Source: Legionella sp.
Lineage (GTDB): Bacteria > Pseudomonadota > Gammaproteobacteria > Legionellales > Legionellaceae
Length of the DNA: 64,000 nt
Direction of reading: 5' to 3'
NCBI GenBank assembly: GCA_031291095.1
Contig: JARLJR010000085.1
Location: forward strand, 62,001-126,000
The notes beneath the pieces are model-generated. The model saw only the letters and a program-made list of their open reading frames with translations, searched no databases and had not been told where the DNA came from. Every line of letters starts with the position of its first letter. Positions within the stretch are counted from its first letter, which is position 1. Both the position numbers and the translations under genes were made by a program. This document shows positions 10,533-19,049 of the stretch, piece after piece.

Positions 10533-11002
10533 TGCTCTATTTTTGGCTTAAATTCATTCATGTTTTGAGTTCAACCATACTTTTTGGTACCGGCATAGGC
10601 ACTGCCTGCACAATGCTCTATGGTCATCGGACAGGAAACACCCAGGTCATTGCCGCGACCACACGTTATGTGGTCTTAGCCGATTGGATCTTTACAGGAA
10701 CTTCAGGTTTCCTCCAACCCCTCACAGGCTTATGGATGGTTTATTTAGCCGGTTATGCGTGGAGCTCTTTATGGGTTATGGGTTCCATTATTGGTTATGC
10801 AATCGCTGCTTTGTGCTGGTTCCCGGTCGTGTACCTGCAAATTAAAATGCGGGATTTTGCCGTTGAAGCAGAAGAAAATAAAACCGTATTACCCCCAATT
10901 TACTACCGTTATTTTAAGTACTGGTTTTGCTTAGGCTGGCCTGCGTTTATTAGTTTAATTATTGTTTTTTATTTAATGACGAATAAACCGGTGGGGTTTT
11001 GA
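10532..11002 (+). CDS. DUF2269-type integral membrane protein
   Basis: A 156-residue membrane protein with four hydrophobic helices and the opening LKFIHVLSSTILFGTGIGTA, typical of DUF2269 proteins. It starts in the stop codon of the SDR/DoxX-like gene (TAATG overlap), a pairing that suggests a joint role at the inner membrane, perhaps in redox chemistry. Conserved His and Arg residues near the helix ends could hold a cofactor, but this is inference. A terminator hairpin follows. Confidence 0.8.
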   Translation: MLYFWLKFIHVLSSTILFGTGIGTACTMLYGHRTGNTQVIAATTRYVVLADWIFTGTSGFLQPLTGLWMVYLAGYAWSSLWVMGSIIGYAIAALCWFPVVYLQIKMRDFAVEAEENKTVLPPIYYRYFKYWFCLGWPAFISLIIVFYLMTNKPVGF

Positions 11003-11016
11003 TTAATTAGGTGTAG

Positions 11017-11045
11017 CCTGGTTGCGTGCAACCAGGTTTGTATCT
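11017..11045 (+). terminator. Hairpin terminator after the DUF2269 gene
   Basis: CCTGGTTGC / GCAACCAGG at 11017-11036, followed by TTTGTATCTTT. It is nearly identical to the hairpin after proS. Confidence 0.75.
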
Positions 11046-11140
11046 TTCTAAATTATTAGTCTATATTGATAAATAATTGATCAATTCTTCGCTTATCTGG
11101 GCGTGAGTTGTTCCATGCCACTGCTTTTTCAAGGTACTTT

Positions 11141-12409
11141 ATGAATACAGGTCACATCGCATGGATGTTAATTTCTTGTGCTTTAGTCATGCTCATGACT
11201 CCAGGATTAGCATTCTTTTATTCTGGACTAGTACCAGAAAGAAATGTATTAAATACAATTAAAATGAGCTTTATTTGCCTAGCCATTATCCCCTTATTAT
11301 GGGCTATTCTGGGGTATTCACTGGTCTTTAGTGCACATAACCAATGGATTGGCGGGCTAACCTATGTTGGCTTATCCCATCTAGTTGATGCCCATCAAGC
11401 GGATGGCAGCATTCCGCCGCCCCTATTCATGTTATTTCAAATGATGTTTGCCATCATTTCTCCTGCCATTATCTCCGGAGCATTTGTTGGGCGCATGAAA
11501 TTCGCTGCCTATTTTTTATTTGTAAGCTTGTGGAGTTTATTCGTTTATGTTCCCTTAGCACATTGGGTTTGGGGGCCTAACGGTTGGTTAGCAGAGATTG
11601 GAGCAATTGATTTTGCCGGTGGGGTGGTTGTTCATATCAGTGCCGGTTTTTCAGCCTTAGTCGCCGCTTTATTTTTGGGTCCACGACTTAAGTCATTACA
11701 CAACAAAGACAAACCCCATAATATCCCTTTTGTAGTACTTGGCGCCTCATTACTCTGGTTTGGTTGGTTTGGTTTTAATGCAGGTTCAGCCTTAGCTGCT
11801 GATGGCATTGCGATTAATGCGGCCATTACTACCATGCTTGGAGCAAGTGCATCAGTTACTTCATGGACCCTGCTCACCTGGATCAGAAAAGCTCGGCCTT
11901 CCGCAGTCGGCGCTTCTGCAGCCGCCGTAATTGGCTTAGTTGCCATTACCCCTGCCTGCGGCTTTGTTACCCCTATGGGTGCTATTGCTATTGGCAGTCT
12001 CAGCGCAATAACAACGCAACTCATTTTGTTATATATAAATAACATCAAAAAAATCGATGACACTGCAGATGTTTTTGCCTGTCATGGAGTTGCTGGCGTT
12101 ATGGGAGCCTTATTGACAGGTGTTTTTGCCACTACAGTAGTCAATCCAGCGGGTAAAAACGGTCTGCTTGCGGGAAACTACATGCTGCTGTGGCATCAGC
12201 TGATTGCGGTTTTAGTCGCCATTACAATTTCGGTAGCAGGTACGGCATTAATTTTATTTTTATTGAAAAGCATCATGAACATCCGTACGACTCCTAGAGA
12301 AGAAATCCAAGGCATTGACATTATTGAGCATGGAGAGAGTGCCTATGATCACTCTTCCGTTGACGATACGCCCACCAAAGCATTGAAACGTAGGGGCACG
12401 TTATCCTAA
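11141..12409 (+). CDS. amt: Ammonium transporter (Amt family)
   Basis: A 422-residue inner-membrane ammonium channel with about eleven helices. Family signatures are visible: MTPGLAFFYSGLV near the start, DFAGGVVVHISAG carrying the first pore histidine, and ADVFACHGVAGVMGALLTG carrying the second. The ATG at 11141 has AAGG seven bases upstream and matches the usual N-terminus; an upstream TTG at 11108 would add 11 residues. No glnK lies next to it, unlike many amt loci, so PII regulation cannot be read here. The cytoplasmic C-terminal tail is present. Confidence 0.95.
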   Translation: MNTGHIAWMLISCALVMLMTPGLAFFYSGLVPERNVLNTIKMSFICLAIIPLLWAILGYSLVFSAHNQWIGGLTYVGLSHLVDAHQADGSIPPPLFMLFQMMFAIISPAIISGAFVGRMKFAAYFLFVSLWSLFVYVPLAHWVWGPNGWLAEIGAIDFAGGVVVHISAGFSALVAALFLGPRLKSLHNKDKPHNIPFVVLGASLLWFGWFGFNAGSALAADGIAINAAITTMLGASASVTSWTLLTWIRKARPSAVGASAAAVIGLVAITPACGFVTPMGAIAIGSLSAITTQLILLYINNIKKIDDTADVFACHGVAGVMGALLTGVFATTVVNPAGKNGLLAGNYMLLWHQLIAVLVAITISVAGTALILFLLKSIMNIRTTPREEIQGIDIIEHGESAYDHSSVDDTPTKALKRRGTLS

Positions 12410-12434
12410 AAGATGACGTGCTCTAATCTAGCTT

Positions 12435-12935
12435 TTACCCATAAATTTTACCACAAGCGATACGAGCACCCCCGCCACCTAACGCAGGATTATCACTGTA
12501 ATTATCTCCACCTTCATGAATCATAACGGAGTGACCTTGAATATCTTTTGTGGTTAAACGAGGCGCTAAAGCAGGTGTATTGGCCATGCCTTTAGCATCA
12601 ACTACTAATACAGGTAAATCACCTAAATGACCTTGTCCATAAGGACCTTGGTGGCTGTTGGTCGCGGCTGGATCCAAATGCCCACCCGCTTTCATTGCAT
12701 GATCGCCACAATCAAGATGCTGATGAATATGAAAACCACGAGCCCCCGCGGGAAGACCAGAAAGTTGAGGCTTAATTAATAAACCAAATTTACTGTCTTC
12801 AAAAGTAATTTTTCCTAGTGCAGCACCTGCTGTATTAGTTACCTCACTAGTCACCGTAGCGGCTTGACTTATGGATGATCCCAACAAAGCAAGAACGCCT
12901 AGAGCAAACACTCCTTTATACTTAATCTTGTTCAT
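12435..12935 (-). CDS. sodC: Periplasmic Cu/Zn superoxide dismutase
   Basis: A 166-residue SodC that dismutates superoxide in the periplasm. A signal peptide ends near residue 25 (SISQA). Metal ligands are visible in GFHIHQHLDCG (copper histidines and the disulphide cysteine), in the following zinc-loop histidines (GGHLDPAATNSHQGPYGQGHLGD is the region), in SVMIHEGGDNYSD and in the final ARIACGKI with the partner cysteine. The protein is full length with all expected ligands. It is convergent with amt and monocistronic. Confidence 0.96.
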   Translation of the reverse strand: MNKIKYKGVFALGVLALLGSSISQAATVTSEVTNTAGAALGKITFEDSKFGLLIKPQLSGLPAGARGFHIHQHLDCGDHAMKAGGHLDPAATNSHQGPYGQGHLGDLPVLVVDAKGMANTPALAPRLTTKDIQGHSVMIHEGGDNYSDNPALGGGGARIACGKIYG

Positions 12936-13028
12936 AATCTATCCTTAAAAAGTTAACGCCATAAATTGTAGCCTAAAATTCCTCTATTATGATACGCTTA
13001 TCCCTCCATAACTAATGTAGGGACGCAT

Positions 13029-14324
13029 ATGTATTTTAAAATTCGGAATACCCTAGGGCCTTTGTTGTTAATTCTTAGCTGCCCTATTTTTGTCATGCTA
13101 ATGTGGTATACCAATACTGAACTAAAAGGCTCTTTATCAGCACTCTGGAGCCTCATGAATGAGCAAGGCTTTTTTCAAACCATCTACAACGTATGGCAAC
13201 CTTATTTTTGGGGCTCGGCCACTGCCTGGAAAATTATTTTTACCTTTATCGTTGTTGAATTAGCGTTAATGCGTTTACTGCCAGGTAAAGCATTCGATGG
13301 CCCGATTACTCCTAAAGGAAATGTGCCTGCTTATAAAGAAAATGGCCCTTTAGCATTTGTTACCACCATGGGTCTTTTTTGTGTGGCCAGTTTTGGTTTG
13401 AATTTATTCCCAGCGACAATTCTCTATGATAATTTGGGAGCCTTATTCGGCGCATTAAACATTTTTAGCCTTGTCATTTGTCTGTTCTTATACCTTAAAG
13501 GACGTTTTGCTCCATCAAGCACAGATTCAGGTATTACCAATAACTTTATATTTGACTACTACTGGGGTACCGAGCTTTATCCAAAAGTTCTTGGTTTTAG
13601 CATTAAAAAATTTATTACCTGCCGTTTCGGTATGATGAGCTGGGGATTATTCCTGATTTCTTATTGTGCCAAGCAAAGTGAATTAAGTGGTATTTCTAAT
13701 TCCATGCTGGTCTCTGTAGCCTTACAGTTCATCTATTTAGGCAAATTCTATCTCTGGGAAAAAGGTTATTTACGTTCCCTAGACATCATGCACGATCGTG
13801 CTGGTTTTTATATTTGCTGGGGTTGTCTGGTTTGGGTTCCTTGTATCTACACCTCACCAAGCATGTACTTAGTATTACACCCAATTCAGTTAAGCCCCTG
13901 GCTAGCAGCTACCTTCTTCATTTTAGGCGCAGCCGGCATCATTATTAATTATCTTGCAGACAAGCAACGATTAGTAACCCGAGCAACCGATGGTGATTGT
14001 AAAGTTTGGGGTAAAAAGCCGGTTACCTTAGTAGCCCATTATCAAACAACTGAGGGCGATAAAAAGCAAACTATTCTACTCGCTTCAGGCTGGTGGGGTG
14101 TTGCCCGGCATTTTCACTACATTCCTGAACTTGCTGGTACATTCTTTTGGTCGGTACCTGCTTTATTTGAAAATTTCTCTCCTTACTTCTATATTTGTTT
14201 TCTAACCGTTCTTTTAGTCGATCGTGCTTTTCGTGATGACCAACGATGCTCTGAGAAATACGGTCATTATTGGAGTAAGTATTGTGAGTTGGTTCCATAC
14301 AAAATCGTTCCGTTTTTGATTTGA
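13029..14324 (+). CDS. ERG4/ERG24-family sterol reductase (DHCR7-like)
   Basis: A 431-residue polytopic membrane protein of the sterol C14/C24/C7 reductase family. The C-terminal third reads like 7-dehydrocholesterol reductase: ASGWWGVARHFHYIPEL, then FRDDQRCSEKYGHYWSKYC, then VPYKIVPFLI at the end, which are the NADPH- and sterol-site motifs. The start has AGGGA five bases upstream. Sterol reductases are known in Legionella and Coxiella although these bacteria do not make sterols de novo, so the enzyme probably modifies host-derived sterols. It has no sterol-pathway neighbours here. Confidence 0.9.
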   Translation: MYFKIRNTLGPLLLILSCPIFVMLMWYTNTELKGSLSALWSLMNEQGFFQTIYNVWQPYFWGSATAWKIIFTFIVVELALMRLLPGKAFDGPITPKGNVPAYKENGPLAFVTTMGLFCVASFGLNLFPATILYDNLGALFGALNIFSLVICLFLYLKGRFAPSSTDSGITNNFIFDYYWGTELYPKVLGFSIKKFITCRFGMMSWGLFLISYCAKQSELSGISNSMLVSVALQFIYLGKFYLWEKGYLRSLDIMHDRAGFYICWGCLVWVPCIYTSPSMYLVLHPIQLSPWLAATFFILGAAGIIINYLADKQRLVTRATDGDCKVWGKKPVTLVAHYQTTEGDKKQTILLASGWWGVARHFHYIPELAGTFFWSVPALFENFSPYFYICFLTVLLVDRAFRDDQRCSEKYGHYWSKYCELVPYKIVPFLI

Positions 14325-14350
14325 TACACACCTCAGTTTTACTTCAATAT

Positions 14351-14378
14351 CCCCTCCTTCGCCTTTAGAAGGACGGGG
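14351..14378. repeat. Inverted repeat after the sterol reductase gene
   Basis: The arms CCCcTCCTTC / GAAGGAcGGG are interrupted by one mismatch around a seven-base loop. There is no U-run, so it may be a weak terminator or a small repeat. Confidence 0.4.
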
Positions 14379-14527
14379 ACCTACGTTCACAGTCGCAAAA
14401 CCATCAAGATTTCCAGAGACATCATCCACAATGATGTGCTGGGGTTTGTTTGTCCCATTACGATAGTAATCGCCAAAAAAGTACGGTATTTTGAAGAAGA
14501 AATAGAAACAATAAGGAGATTGCTGCT

Positions 14528-16144
14528 ATGGATACAGATGAACATATTCGACTAGGTAATGCGACTAGACTACAGATGGAGCTATTTAAGGATAACCCGT
14601 ATGTCAAATCTGCTCCCGATGGCACTCCGCTTATAGACCTTCAGGGTCTTGATGCTAACGGCATGCCCATATCAATTAATCTAAACGATGTACCTGCTGG
14701 TATAATTATAGGTATGTCAGGTGATTATTTTGGTGGACGAGAAGTAGCCTATGAGTTGCCAATGATTAATGACTTTAAGCGCAATAAAGCAGCACTTGAT
14801 AGTGATGATGCGTGTGAAACTCTAGGGCAATTATTAAATAGGATGCCCATTACTGACGAACAAGCCCAAAAGCTGGTTTGCTCATACAAACGATTTGCTA
14901 ATGAAGATGTAACTCAAAAAGACATCGATACGATTTTAACAATTAATAACAAAAACTATATTTCTTTTTCCCCAACCCTAAATTCTTATGCGCAACAAGG
15001 ATGGTTTGCCTTACGCGTAAAAAACTACAGTGAAATATTAAATCGAAATTTATCCCATTTTACTCCCTGGTCAGTACGTGCTTATACTATTGGTCATCAT
15101 CTTGCTCTGCAATATGCACGCCTCTCTTATGAGTTAAAGCAACTCGCGGATAATCCTGATTATCAATCTGATAATGCAGAGTTTAATCGCATTCGTGGCA
15201 TCTTAGAAAATACACCTGATGGTTTATCAACTAAGAATTTGCAAGACCTATCATACCGCCATCAAGCACTTTCTCTGAGCATGGAATATTTTTGTTTCCA
15301 TTATTATACGGACCATTTTGCAGCAGGCCATGGTGCGTTTATGGGCGACTTACGAGCCATATTACCTGAGCGATTCGGCACTTTAGGCAGTATCTTAGTC
15401 AATAATCTGCATGATGAACTAAATCGGGTCGCTGTTTATACTAAAAAACCTTACGACCCAACCCCGAATCCTCAAGACCCTCCAGTTGAGGCTGGTGGAG
15501 ATGGTGACTTTGATGCCCCCAACAACCATTTTAATAAAGTAGCCTGTATCGCGGGTATGCAAAGCTCTTTAGCAGATCTGGATAAGGTGTTTATAGGGGG
15601 GGCAATACCACAACAACCCCAGTATGGCGGGTTAGAAAGCATGCCAGATATTGATGATAAATATCGCCAACCTCAACCATTAATTATTCTGGGCGAAGAC
15701 AATAAGGTTTATCGTCGTACCCACGTAAGTGAGATTAAGACCTTATCTCCATCTCAATTGAAAGCAGCCTTCGCTGATCCAAAAAATAATGGCTATACCG
15801 AGTTGTCGAATAAATGGGATGCTTTTCGTTTGGTATTCAAGTTACGTGTTTTACCCTTCTTTTACGAGGGCAAACTACAGCCACTCACCTCAGCGCAACT
15901 GCAAACTATTACGGAAGAAGAGGCGATTCTCAATCCAGGAAGAGCACCAATCCAAACACCACAAACCGCGTTTCCAGTGCAAATCCCGGCAACCACACAG
16001 CCTGCCTGGCAGATACCAGCCACCCGTGCTACGGTTAGTGAAGGCTTAAGAAGGAACAGTATATTAGCTGCAGATACATCAGCAAGAAAAGCAACTGCAG
16101 ATGTTGAGCTGGAACTAGCTACTGAGCCATCTATGGCAATGTAA
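14528..16144 (+). CDS. Zinc phospholipase C-like protein (PlcA/B/C group)
   Basis: A 538-residue protein with the features of the Legionella/Pseudomonas zinc metallophospholipase C group. These are IIIGMSGDYFGG (D66), GHHLALQYA (H190/H191), HYYTDHFAAGH (H258, D262, H268) and NNLHDELNR near residue 295, all of which can be metal ligands. It would cleave phospholipid headgroups. There is no signal peptide, so export by the Lsp type II system as in PlcA/PlcB looks less likely than Dot/Icm export as reported for PlcC. The C-terminal 100 residues are Pro/Thr/Ala-rich and end in an acidic stretch. AAGGAG lies nine bases before the ATG. The exact subgroup is uncertain. Confidence 0.7.
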   Translation: MDTDEHIRLGNATRLQMELFKDNPYVKSAPDGTPLIDLQGLDANGMPISINLNDVPAGIIIGMSGDYFGGREVAYELPMINDFKRNKAALDSDDACETLGQLLNRMPITDEQAQKLVCSYKRFANEDVTQKDIDTILTINNKNYISFSPTLNSYAQQGWFALRVKNYSEILNRNLSHFTPWSVRAYTIGHHLALQYARLSYELKQLADNPDYQSDNAEFNRIRGILENTPDGLSTKNLQDLSYRHQALSLSMEYFCFHYYTDHFAAGHGAFMGDLRAILPERFGTLGSILVNNLHDELNRVAVYTKKPYDPTPNPQDPPVEAGGDGDFDAPNNHFNKVACIAGMQSSLADLDKVFIGGAIPQQPQYGGLESMPDIDDKYRQPQPLIILGEDNKVYRRTHVSEIKTLSPSQLKAAFADPKNNGYTELSNKWDAFRLVFKLRVLPFFYEGKLQPLTSAQLQTITEEEAILNPGRAPIQTPQTAFPVQIPATTQPAWQIPATRATVSEGLRRNSILAADTSARKATADVELELATEPSMAM

Positions 16145-16146
16145 CA

Positions 16147-16713
16147 TTAGTTGTAGCCTTGATGCAGCGCAGGGTAATCAAGGGATGCGAAGTCCACTAA
16201 GCATTCCAAACCTTGATTACCCTGCGCTGCATCAAGGCTACGTTTATTGAAAAATAGATGTGGATTTGTAGCTAACCTGGATGATTCATTATCCCTATGT
16301 TCTGTCCTGGACAATTCATCATTTGCTGCATTTAAGTGCTGAAAAAAATGGTGATTTGCTGCTCTTTTTTTATGGCGTCTTCGCTTTTTAATGTAATGAA
16401 GCACCATGTATGCTCGGGCTAATTCCGCCTTGTGATTTTGAAATAGCTCCCGAATCTTTTTAAACTGTTCTGTGGTAAGCAAGAAGAAGAATAAATTATG
16501 CTCACAAGTATAATTATATTTATTGCGGGCATGTGCACTTTCATTAAGCTCATCGATTTTATTGTGTACCGAGTTATGTTTACGAAGCGCGTGTAAATAA
16601 GCAATTAATAAAGGATAAGCCGTCTCGTGTAACTCCGCTTTCGCCTTGATAACTGACTTAAACGGCATAGCGTCCTTTGCAGGTACATCCTGTTTCGACC
16701 GAGTCAATTCCAT
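16147..16713 (-). CDS. Small hypothetical protein whose C-terminus is encoded by a repeat
   Basis: I do not recognise this 188-residue frame. Residues 1 to about 155 are helical and very basic (for example KKRRRHKKRAANHH). The last 33 residues or so are translated from the palindromic repeat at 16153-16241, which suggests that the element inserted near the original 3' end and supplied a new stop. No good ribosome binding site precedes the ATG at 16713. It could be a decayed gene or a small DNA- or RNA-binding protein. Confidence 0.5.
   Translation of the reverse strand: MELTRSKQDVPAKDAMPFKSVIKAKAELHETAYPLLIAYLHALRKHNSVHNKIDELNESAHARNKYNYTCEHNLFFFLLTTEQFKKIRELFQNHKAELARAYMVLHYIKKRRRHKKRAANHHFFQHLNAANDELSRTEHRDNESSRLATNPHLFFNKRSLDAAQGNQGLECLVDFASLDYPALHQGYN
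16153..16241. repeat. Perfect 31-bp inverted repeat element
   Basis: Arms 16153-16183 and 16211-16241 are perfect reverse complements, beginning GTAGCCTTGATGCAGCGC, around a 27-base centre. Related copies follow each of the next two genes (18956 and 21060). It may also terminate transcription from both sides. Confidence 0.9.
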
Positions 16714-16938
16714 TCGCGAATCTATCCTTGTTTCGAACTCACGTTAGTTACTACTGCTGCATTCCTTGCTTGTATTTTCAGTATAGTCGCAACCCCCGGA
16801 AATGACCACATTATAGTCATTAAGATTTTATTTTGATTTTAGTGGCATTAAAATTACCCAAAACCAACTAATAGGTAAGATCTACGCACACAAAGAATTT
16901 ATGCTAAACTGATTAAAATTAGAACAAAAAGGTGTGCT

Positions 16939-18942
16939 ATGAATCCTGGTTTTTTCCAATCTGGAAGAGACGCTCTTATGTTAGCTTTACAAAAGAACGA
17001 TTTGACTCAACTGAGAAATGCATTAACGCCTAAGACTCTTAATCGCTTGGCACTTTCAGGTAGCGGATGGATTCAATCTGATGCTCTTGATGCGCTTTTT
17101 GAGCAGTCTACCGCTGAGGCTAGGGCATTTCAAAGATTGGTCCTTGCTTCATGGATCAAGAATCCTATGAGTTCGTTAATTCCGGATAATGATAAGTTAA
17201 AAAGTTATTTAACAACCTTACCTCAGTTGGAACAGGTATTAGTGTTTGAGCTGATGAGTAAGAAAAAAGGATATTCTTATTTTATCCCAGACTGGCATAC
17301 TGCTAAACCTTGGCTTTTTCCTTGCCTAGATGACGTTCAGCGTGCACAGTTATTTTATTCATTGTCGGATGAAATAATGTACTTGAGAGAAGAGGCGGTA
17401 CGGAACATCCCTCCCGAAAGATGTCAAAGCAAATGGCTTTTGAATGACATAATTGACATTCTTTATTTTAAAGAAAATGAACAATTGCTTGCTGAAGTTA
17501 GCACAGCGCTAAAAACAGCACCTCTGCTCTTGACGACTTGCACACCACAAAATATACATGCATTGGTTACTTTGCTTTCGGATGAAGATAAATTCACGAT
17601 TATGGATGAACTCCTTTCCTTCCCCTTTTTAAGAAATGCTGATTTAACAGACTATAAAGCATATGAAAAATTTGACCTTAGGTTACTTAATAATGCTTTG
17701 GGTCCTTTTCTGGAATCGATGTCTGATGAAAAAAGAGCTCTATTTTTTGATAAACATGCAGCGTATTTTTTAAATAATTATGCGAACGCTCGGCACTGGA
17801 AACCTTTTCCTAACCAATTCCTAATCGCAGCTTTGCCTTATCTGGATAAAACATCCATTAATCAACTTACAAGCAATTTTTTGGATTATTTTAAAAACGA
17901 CGTTAAGCTTTCTAAAGAACATGCAGAGTTAGGGTTAAAGCTGATTCCCTATTTAGATAAACCCTTTTTAGAATCCATCGCCTCACACTATTTATGTCCT
18001 GGAAGCTTAAGTCGTAAACAACGGCACAGAGCCTGGGCATTTTTATCTGTACGGATACTTCCACAATGTTTGGATTTAGTAGATGCATGGATAAAAGAAA
18101 AAGGATTTAAGGATTGTCTCAAAAACTTTTTCTTTGATTTCAGTGTTCCTTTACCTAAAGAAAAACAACCAGCTTACTTTAAACAACTTTGTGACAGCAT
18201 AAGGAAAGAAGAAGGAGCTATACCGATAAAAGAAGCCGAGGCTTATGCCCGCCTATTAAACTTATGGTCTGTGCAGGATAATGATGCGAGCCAAAAGATG
18301 GTTTGTGAGGGATTAAAAAAAATATTATTTACACCCTCTGCAACAGGCGAGGAGTCATTAAGACCAGAAGCCCGATTTATTTGTGAAGCCTTTTGTAAGG
18401 CAACAAATCCAACTACTCCCTTGCCCATATTTGTGGTAGAGCTTTTGAAGGAACACCAATTAGATCTGGATGAACCATTAAAACCGTTTTTAGTTCTCCC
18501 CGAACCTTATGAATTGCTAGGAACCGTTCCACTCAAAGAGCGATCTGAGGTATTAAATATGCTGCAAGCATGGGATCAACTCCTATATAATTATCTTCAC
18601 CATAAAGAAACAGCAATAGAGGCAATAAGTCCTTTGCTGGAGTGGGCAGATGCGAGCAACAATTTTTCACAGCATCGTAATCTAAATCTGCAACATACCA
18701 GTGAAATGGCGTTTCAACTCGGATTAAAATTGCTGAACTCTTATCTTTTTTCGTGTTCTTTTGAACAATTAAACCCTATGCAAGAACTCATCGACGTAGG
18801 TTTATCTGTTTACCCTTACCCCTCAGAAGCATTCGATAGAAATTATGCTGAAATTGATCAGATAAATTGTTTATCATGGATTAGCACGTTCAGCCAGGAC
18901 TGCATGAGGCCTGAGCCTAAATCTTGGTGTACGATACTGTAA
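16939..18942 (+). CDS. Alpha-helical repeat protein with C-terminal CaaX box, copy 1
   Basis: A 667-residue, soluble, leucine-rich helical protein that I cannot assign to a named family. It is a close paralogue of the next gene along its whole length: shared features include the SGRDAL opening, the AEAR-FQR block, YLCPGSLSR-QRHRAWAFLSVR and the ending. The last residues are KSWCTIL, a CaaX box (Cys-Thr-Ile-Leu); Leu at X favours geranylgeranylation by host GGTase-I. Bacteria lack this modification, so the protein is probably a secreted effector anchored to host membranes, as shown for AnkB and LegG1 in Legionella pneumophila. The start has AAGG eight bases upstream. The solenoid body suggests protein binding. 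Confidence 0.85.
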   Translation: MNPGFFQSGRDALMLALQKNDLTQLRNALTPKTLNRLALSGSGWIQSDALDALFEQSTAEARAFQRLVLASWIKNPMSSLIPDNDKLKSYLTTLPQLEQVLVFELMSKKKGYSYFIPDWHTAKPWLFPCLDDVQRAQLFYSLSDEIMYLREEAVRNIPPERCQSKWLLNDIIDILYFKENEQLLAEVSTALKTAPLLLTTCTPQNIHALVTLLSDEDKFTIMDELLSFPFLRNADLTDYKAYEKFDLRLLNNALGPFLESMSDEKRALFFDKHAAYFLNNYANARHWKPFPNQFLIAALPYLDKTSINQLTSNFLDYFKNDVKLSKEHAELGLKLIPYLDKPFLESIASHYLCPGSLSRKQRHRAWAFLSVRILPQCLDLVDAWIKEKGFKDCLKNFFFDFSVPLPKEKQPAYFKQLCDSIRKEEGAIPIKEAEAYARLLNLWSVQDNDASQKMVCEGLKKILFTPSATGEESLRPEARFICEAFCKATNPTTPLPIFVVELLKEHQLDLDEPLKPFLVLPEPYELLGTVPLKERSEVLNMLQAWDQLLYNYLHHKETAIEAISPLLEWADASNNFSQHRNLNLQHTSEMAFQLGLKLLNSYLFSCSFEQLNPMQELIDVGLSVYPYPSEAFDRNYAEIDQINCLSWISTFSQDCMRPEPKSWCTIL

Positions 18943-18955
18943 TACTTGGGGTCTT

Positions 18956-18984
18956 ATAGCCTTGATGCCGCGCAGCCTAATTGC
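18956..18984. repeat. Partial copy of the GTAGCCTTGATGC repeat
   Basis: The stretch TAGCCTTGATGCCGCGCAG matches one arm of the element at 16153 with one change. The second arm is missing. It sits between the two CaaX paralogues. Confidence 0.65.
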
Positions 18985-19049
18985 AGTTCCATGAGTGTAT
19001 TTTGAGTTTTGTGCAATTTATGATAGATTTTTTAATAAAAGGACTTATC

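Noticed and set aside
11632-12063. 143-residue frame opposite amt
   Set aside because: Antisense shadow of a clear ammonium transporter gene with a biased residue composition.
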